Shown: positions 61,810-64,000 of the stretch, piece by piece | How positions within the stretch are numbered: the stretch's first letter is position 1 | Layout: the number at the start of each line of letters is the position of its first letter | Source: Prevotella sp. | Lineage (GTDB): Bacteria; Bacteroidota; Bacteroidia; Bacteroidales; Bacteroidaceae | DNA: 64,000 nt | NCBI GenBank assembly: GCA_017619375.1 | Contig: JAFZSL010000056.1 | Span: forward strand, 124,001-188,000 | Reading direction: 5' to 3' | Notes under the pieces: generated by a model | What the model saw: the letters and a program-made list of their open reading frames with translations, nothing else | Databases searched by the model: none | Told to the model about the DNA's origin: nothing | Program-made: the position numbers and the translations under genes

Positions 61810-64000
61810 ATGAAAAAGATGGAAAACCTCTTGCGCATGATGGTCACTGCCATCTGCCTCGTTGTAGGCGTCAACACTTCGATGGCTGTCACGACCATTG
61901 ACGACGACGGTTATTATTTCGTCAACGACTTTGAAAGCAACGTTCCCCCGACCCGCTCCGACGAGGAGACCGCCATCTATGTGGAGGGACAGGGTGAATG
62001 GCTCTTCCTCAGGGCCTTCGTATCCACCAATTCCAGTTATGTGAGAAGCGGCACGCAGAACCTTCGTCTTTACAAGAACGGGAGTTATGTGGTGACCCCC
62101 GTCCTTGACAAAGGCGTGAAGGAGGTCACTTTCTACGTGGGGAGAAAAGGGAAGGGCATCGATGTCCATATTTCCACCGATGCAGGAAAGAATTGGACGA
62201 AGGTGGCAACCATCAGCAATACCGGACAGGTCACCGTCACGGTGGAGAACAGCGAGGCCAACCGTGTGAAGATAGCCAACGATGGCAGTGGTGATGCCGA
62301 CATCGACGATCTTGCCGTCTCCGCCACCGCCTTTGGCATCGAGGCCCAGGTAAGCACCGGCACCGCTTCCAACATCACCAAGAACACGGCCGACCTCTCG
62401 GGAACGCTCGACGACCCAGGCGACCAACCCGTCAGGGAGTTGGGCGTGGTGTGGTCCACACGCACCAATCCCACCGTGGGCGACTACAAAGCCGAGGTGG
62501 AGACCCCCCGCCAGGGCGCGTTCACGGTGACCGCCGTCGGACTGAAGGCCAGCACCGACTACCACTATCGTTCCTACGCCGTCTCCAATGCCGGGACGGT
62601 GTATGGAGAAGAGAAGACCTTCCGCACCGCAGAAGCCACAATGGCGGTTGTCGCCACGGGCGACCTTACCTTCGGTTCAAACAAATACGTGGCCACGGGG
62701 ATGGTCGTCGATGACGGTGGTGCAGACCTTTTGGAAGTCGGCGTGCTCTACGGGGAGGCACCTGGCCTCACCGTGGCGTCGCAAAAGGTGTCCGCCAAGA
62801 CTCCAAAGGCCGTCTTCCGCGTGGAACTCCCCCTCGAATGGGGGAAGACCTATTATTTCCGCGCCTACGCCATCACCACCGTGGGAACGAGCATGGGTGA
62901 GGAGCGGCAGCAGACCATCGACGAGAGCGTGCCGCCCACGCCCGACCTCACCGAGAAAATCTGGTGCGCACCCGACGGCGATGACACCACTGCCGATGGC
63001 ACGGAGCAAAAACCCTTCTTCTCCCTCGACAAGGCCATCGCCATCGTGGAACCCGGCATGCGCATCTGCATGAAAGCCGGCACCTACGTCTATGACCACC
63101 GCATCAACATCGACAACAAGAACGGTACGGAAGAGGCACCTATCGAACTCTTCGCCGTGGGAGGGAGAGCCGTCCTCGACTTTTCCGCCATGCCCTATCA
63201 CAAACACTCCGACAATCCCTACCAAGGGGTGAGGCTCACCAGCAGTCATTGGCATTTCTACCGCATCGACATCTGCAACGCCAGCGACAACGGCTTGCTC
63301 ATCGAACGGGCCACCAACTCCGCCGAGGAACAGGCTCACGACAACCTCATCGAGGAGTGCAACTTCTACAAGAACGGCGACACCGGACTGCAGATCAAGA
63401 ACCTTGGCGCCTTCAACAAAGTCATCAACTGCGATAGTTACCTCAACTGCGACGAGGGACAGGGCGACGCCGATGGTTTCGCACCCAAACTTTCCGTGGG
63501 TGACGGCAACTACTTCTACGGCTGCAGGGCATACCTCAACTCCGACGACGGATGGGACGTATTTTACAAAAAGAATGGGACGGCAGGCGATGACATGACC
63601 ATCATCCTGGAGAATTGCATCAGTTACAAGAACGGGTTCCTCGACGAGAACACCATCGCTGAAGACGGCAATGGAAACGGTTTCAAATGCGGTTCCAACC
63701 AAGGAGCGATGAATGTCTATCTCAACCGCTGCCTCGCTATCTGCAACAAAGCCAAGGGATTCGACCAGAACCATAACGCAGGTGACGTCATCATGAACAA
63801 TTGCACGGGTATGACGCTCAAGAGCATCAGCGACAAGAGCTACTCCTATCGCATCTATGAGGAAATCAGCAACGGGCATGAGGTGAGACTCACCAACTGC
63901 ATCGCCATCAACGACAACGACGCCACCGACAAGCGCGACAAAGAGACAGGACTGCCAAAACCGGGTGAACATGGCAAATATGGTGAATACGGACGCTTCG
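61810..64000 (+). CDS. PL9-type pectate lyase with Fn3 modules, 3' end cut by window edge
   Basis: 730 codons visible, open to the window end. Signal peptide to about 27 (GVNTSMAVTT). A jelly-roll-like N-terminal module (about 30-180: FYVGRKGKGIDVHISTDAGK, ADIDDLAVSA), two fibronectin-like domains (about 185-280 and 281-375, each with the TxYHYRSYAVSNAGT or YYFRAYAIT pattern), then a parallel beta-helix from about 385 (WCAPDGDDTTADGTEQKPF). The PL9 core is recognisable: GDADGFAPKLSVGDGNYFYG followed by CRAYLNSDDGWDVF, holding Ca-binding Asp and the catalytic-type Lys. Secreted enzyme likely cleaving polygalacturonate or rhamnogalacturonan. Confidence 0.85.
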   Translation, partial: MKKMENLLRMMVTAICLVVGVNTSMAVTTIDDDGYYFVNDFESNVPPTRSDEETAIYVEGQGEWLFLRAFVSTNSSYVRSGTQNLRLYKNGSYVVTPVLDKGVKEVTFYVGRKGKGIDVHISTDAGKNWTKVATISNTGQVTVTVENSEANRVKIANDGSGDADIDDLAVSATAFGIEAQVSTGTASNITKNTADLSGTLDDPGDQPVRELGVVWSTRTNPTVGDYKAEVETPRQGAFTVTAVGLKASTDYHYRSYAVSNAGTVYGEEKTFRTAEATMAVVATGDLTFGSNKYVATGMVVDDGGADLLEVGVLYGEAPGLTVASQKVSAKTPKAVFRVELPLEWGKTYYFRAYAITTVGTSMGEERQQTIDESVPPTPDLTEKIWCAPDGDDTTADGTEQKPFFSLDKAIAIVEPGMRICMKAGTYVYDHRINIDNKNGTEEAPIELFAVGGRAVLDFSAMPYHKHSDNPYQGVRLTSSHWHFYRIDICNASDNGLLIERATNSAEEQAHDNLIEECNFYKNGDTGLQIKNLGAFNKVINCDSYLNCDEGQGDADGFAPKLSVGDGNYFYGCRAYLNSDDGWDVFYKKNGTAGDDMTIILENCISYKNGFLDENTIAEDGNGNGFKCGSNQGAMNVYLNRCLAICNKAKGFDQNHNAGDVIMNNCTGMTLKSISDKSYSYRIYEEISNGHEVRLTNCIAINDNDATDKRDKETGLPKPGEHGKYGEYGRF

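Noticed and set aside
1..64000. CRISPR arrays, insertion sequences, prophage or transposase genes
   Set aside because: No regularly spaced repeats with unique spacers, no Cas proteins and no transposase, integrase or phage structural motifs were recognised. The repeats seen are short hairpins and degenerate tandem units.

Overview
The window is a stretch of chromosome from a Bacteroidales bacterium, most likely a Prevotella/Segatella-type organism. Evidence: an isolated SusC/SusD pair, a PorZ-type type IX secretion protein with a C-terminal sorting domain, an IspG enlarged to 589 residues, GH3-fold and DUF3108 proteins, many lipoproteins with signal peptidase II boxes, few Shine-Dalgarno sequences, and repeated matches to the Bacteroidota promoter (TTTG, 19-21 nt, TAnnTTTG). 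The genus is an inference; no rRNA gene is present.

Layout. 1-7 kb: end of polA, then ychF and lgt (+), meeting mutS (-) at a bidirectional terminator. 7.1-7.5 kb: a gene-free AT-rich stretch with five perfect and four near-perfect DnaA boxes, a strong candidate for the chromosomal origin. 7.5-15.2 kb: a tight minus-strand operon leuS-yitT-rdgB-porZ-acyltransferase. 15.4-19.3 kb: an AT-rich island with a small lipoprotein, two atypical tRNA genes, a small membrane protein, a membrane-tethered TPR/HTH regulator and several palindromic repeats. 19.3-28 kb: minus-strand block rpoN, PAP2 phosphatase, purE, ispG, GH3, Ig-like lipoprotein and DUF3108, with repeated 4-nt overlaps. 28.2-33.9 kb: minus-strand operon of an acetyltransferase, parE, an S41 protease and a C1 peptidase. 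34.3-39.4 kb: SusC/SusD (+). 39.5-45.2 kb: minus-strand THUMP-like methyltransferase and VanX-like dipeptidase, then ruvB-coaD-ybeY-TPM-lemA. 45.3-45.5 kb: a mirror-symmetric divergent promoter serving ruvB and a tRNA-Met. 45.6-47.4 kb: a C69 dipeptidase whose reading frame breaks before a coiled-coil tail. 47.6-58.2 kb: plus-strand secreted hydrolases (PHB/feruloyl-type esterase, a 1270-residue putative zinc peptidase, SGNH hydrolase, tandem CE12 acetylesterase) interleaved with cysS. 58.3-64 kb: an HhH outer-membrane barrel protein (-), a DMT transporter, a gene remnant and the start of a PL9-type pectate lyase that runs off the window.

The right half looks like pectin or rhamnogalacturonan processing (CE12 acetylesterase, PL9 lyase, SGNH and PHB-type esterases), although the SusC/D pair is 10-20 kb away. 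The left half is mostly housekeeping. The most interesting non-coding signals are the origin candidate, a hairpin repeat family with compensatory changes whose edge forms the -7 promoter element of the next gene, the mirrored ruvB/tRNA promoter, and the atypical tRNA pair. All functional calls come from reading motifs; no database search was run.
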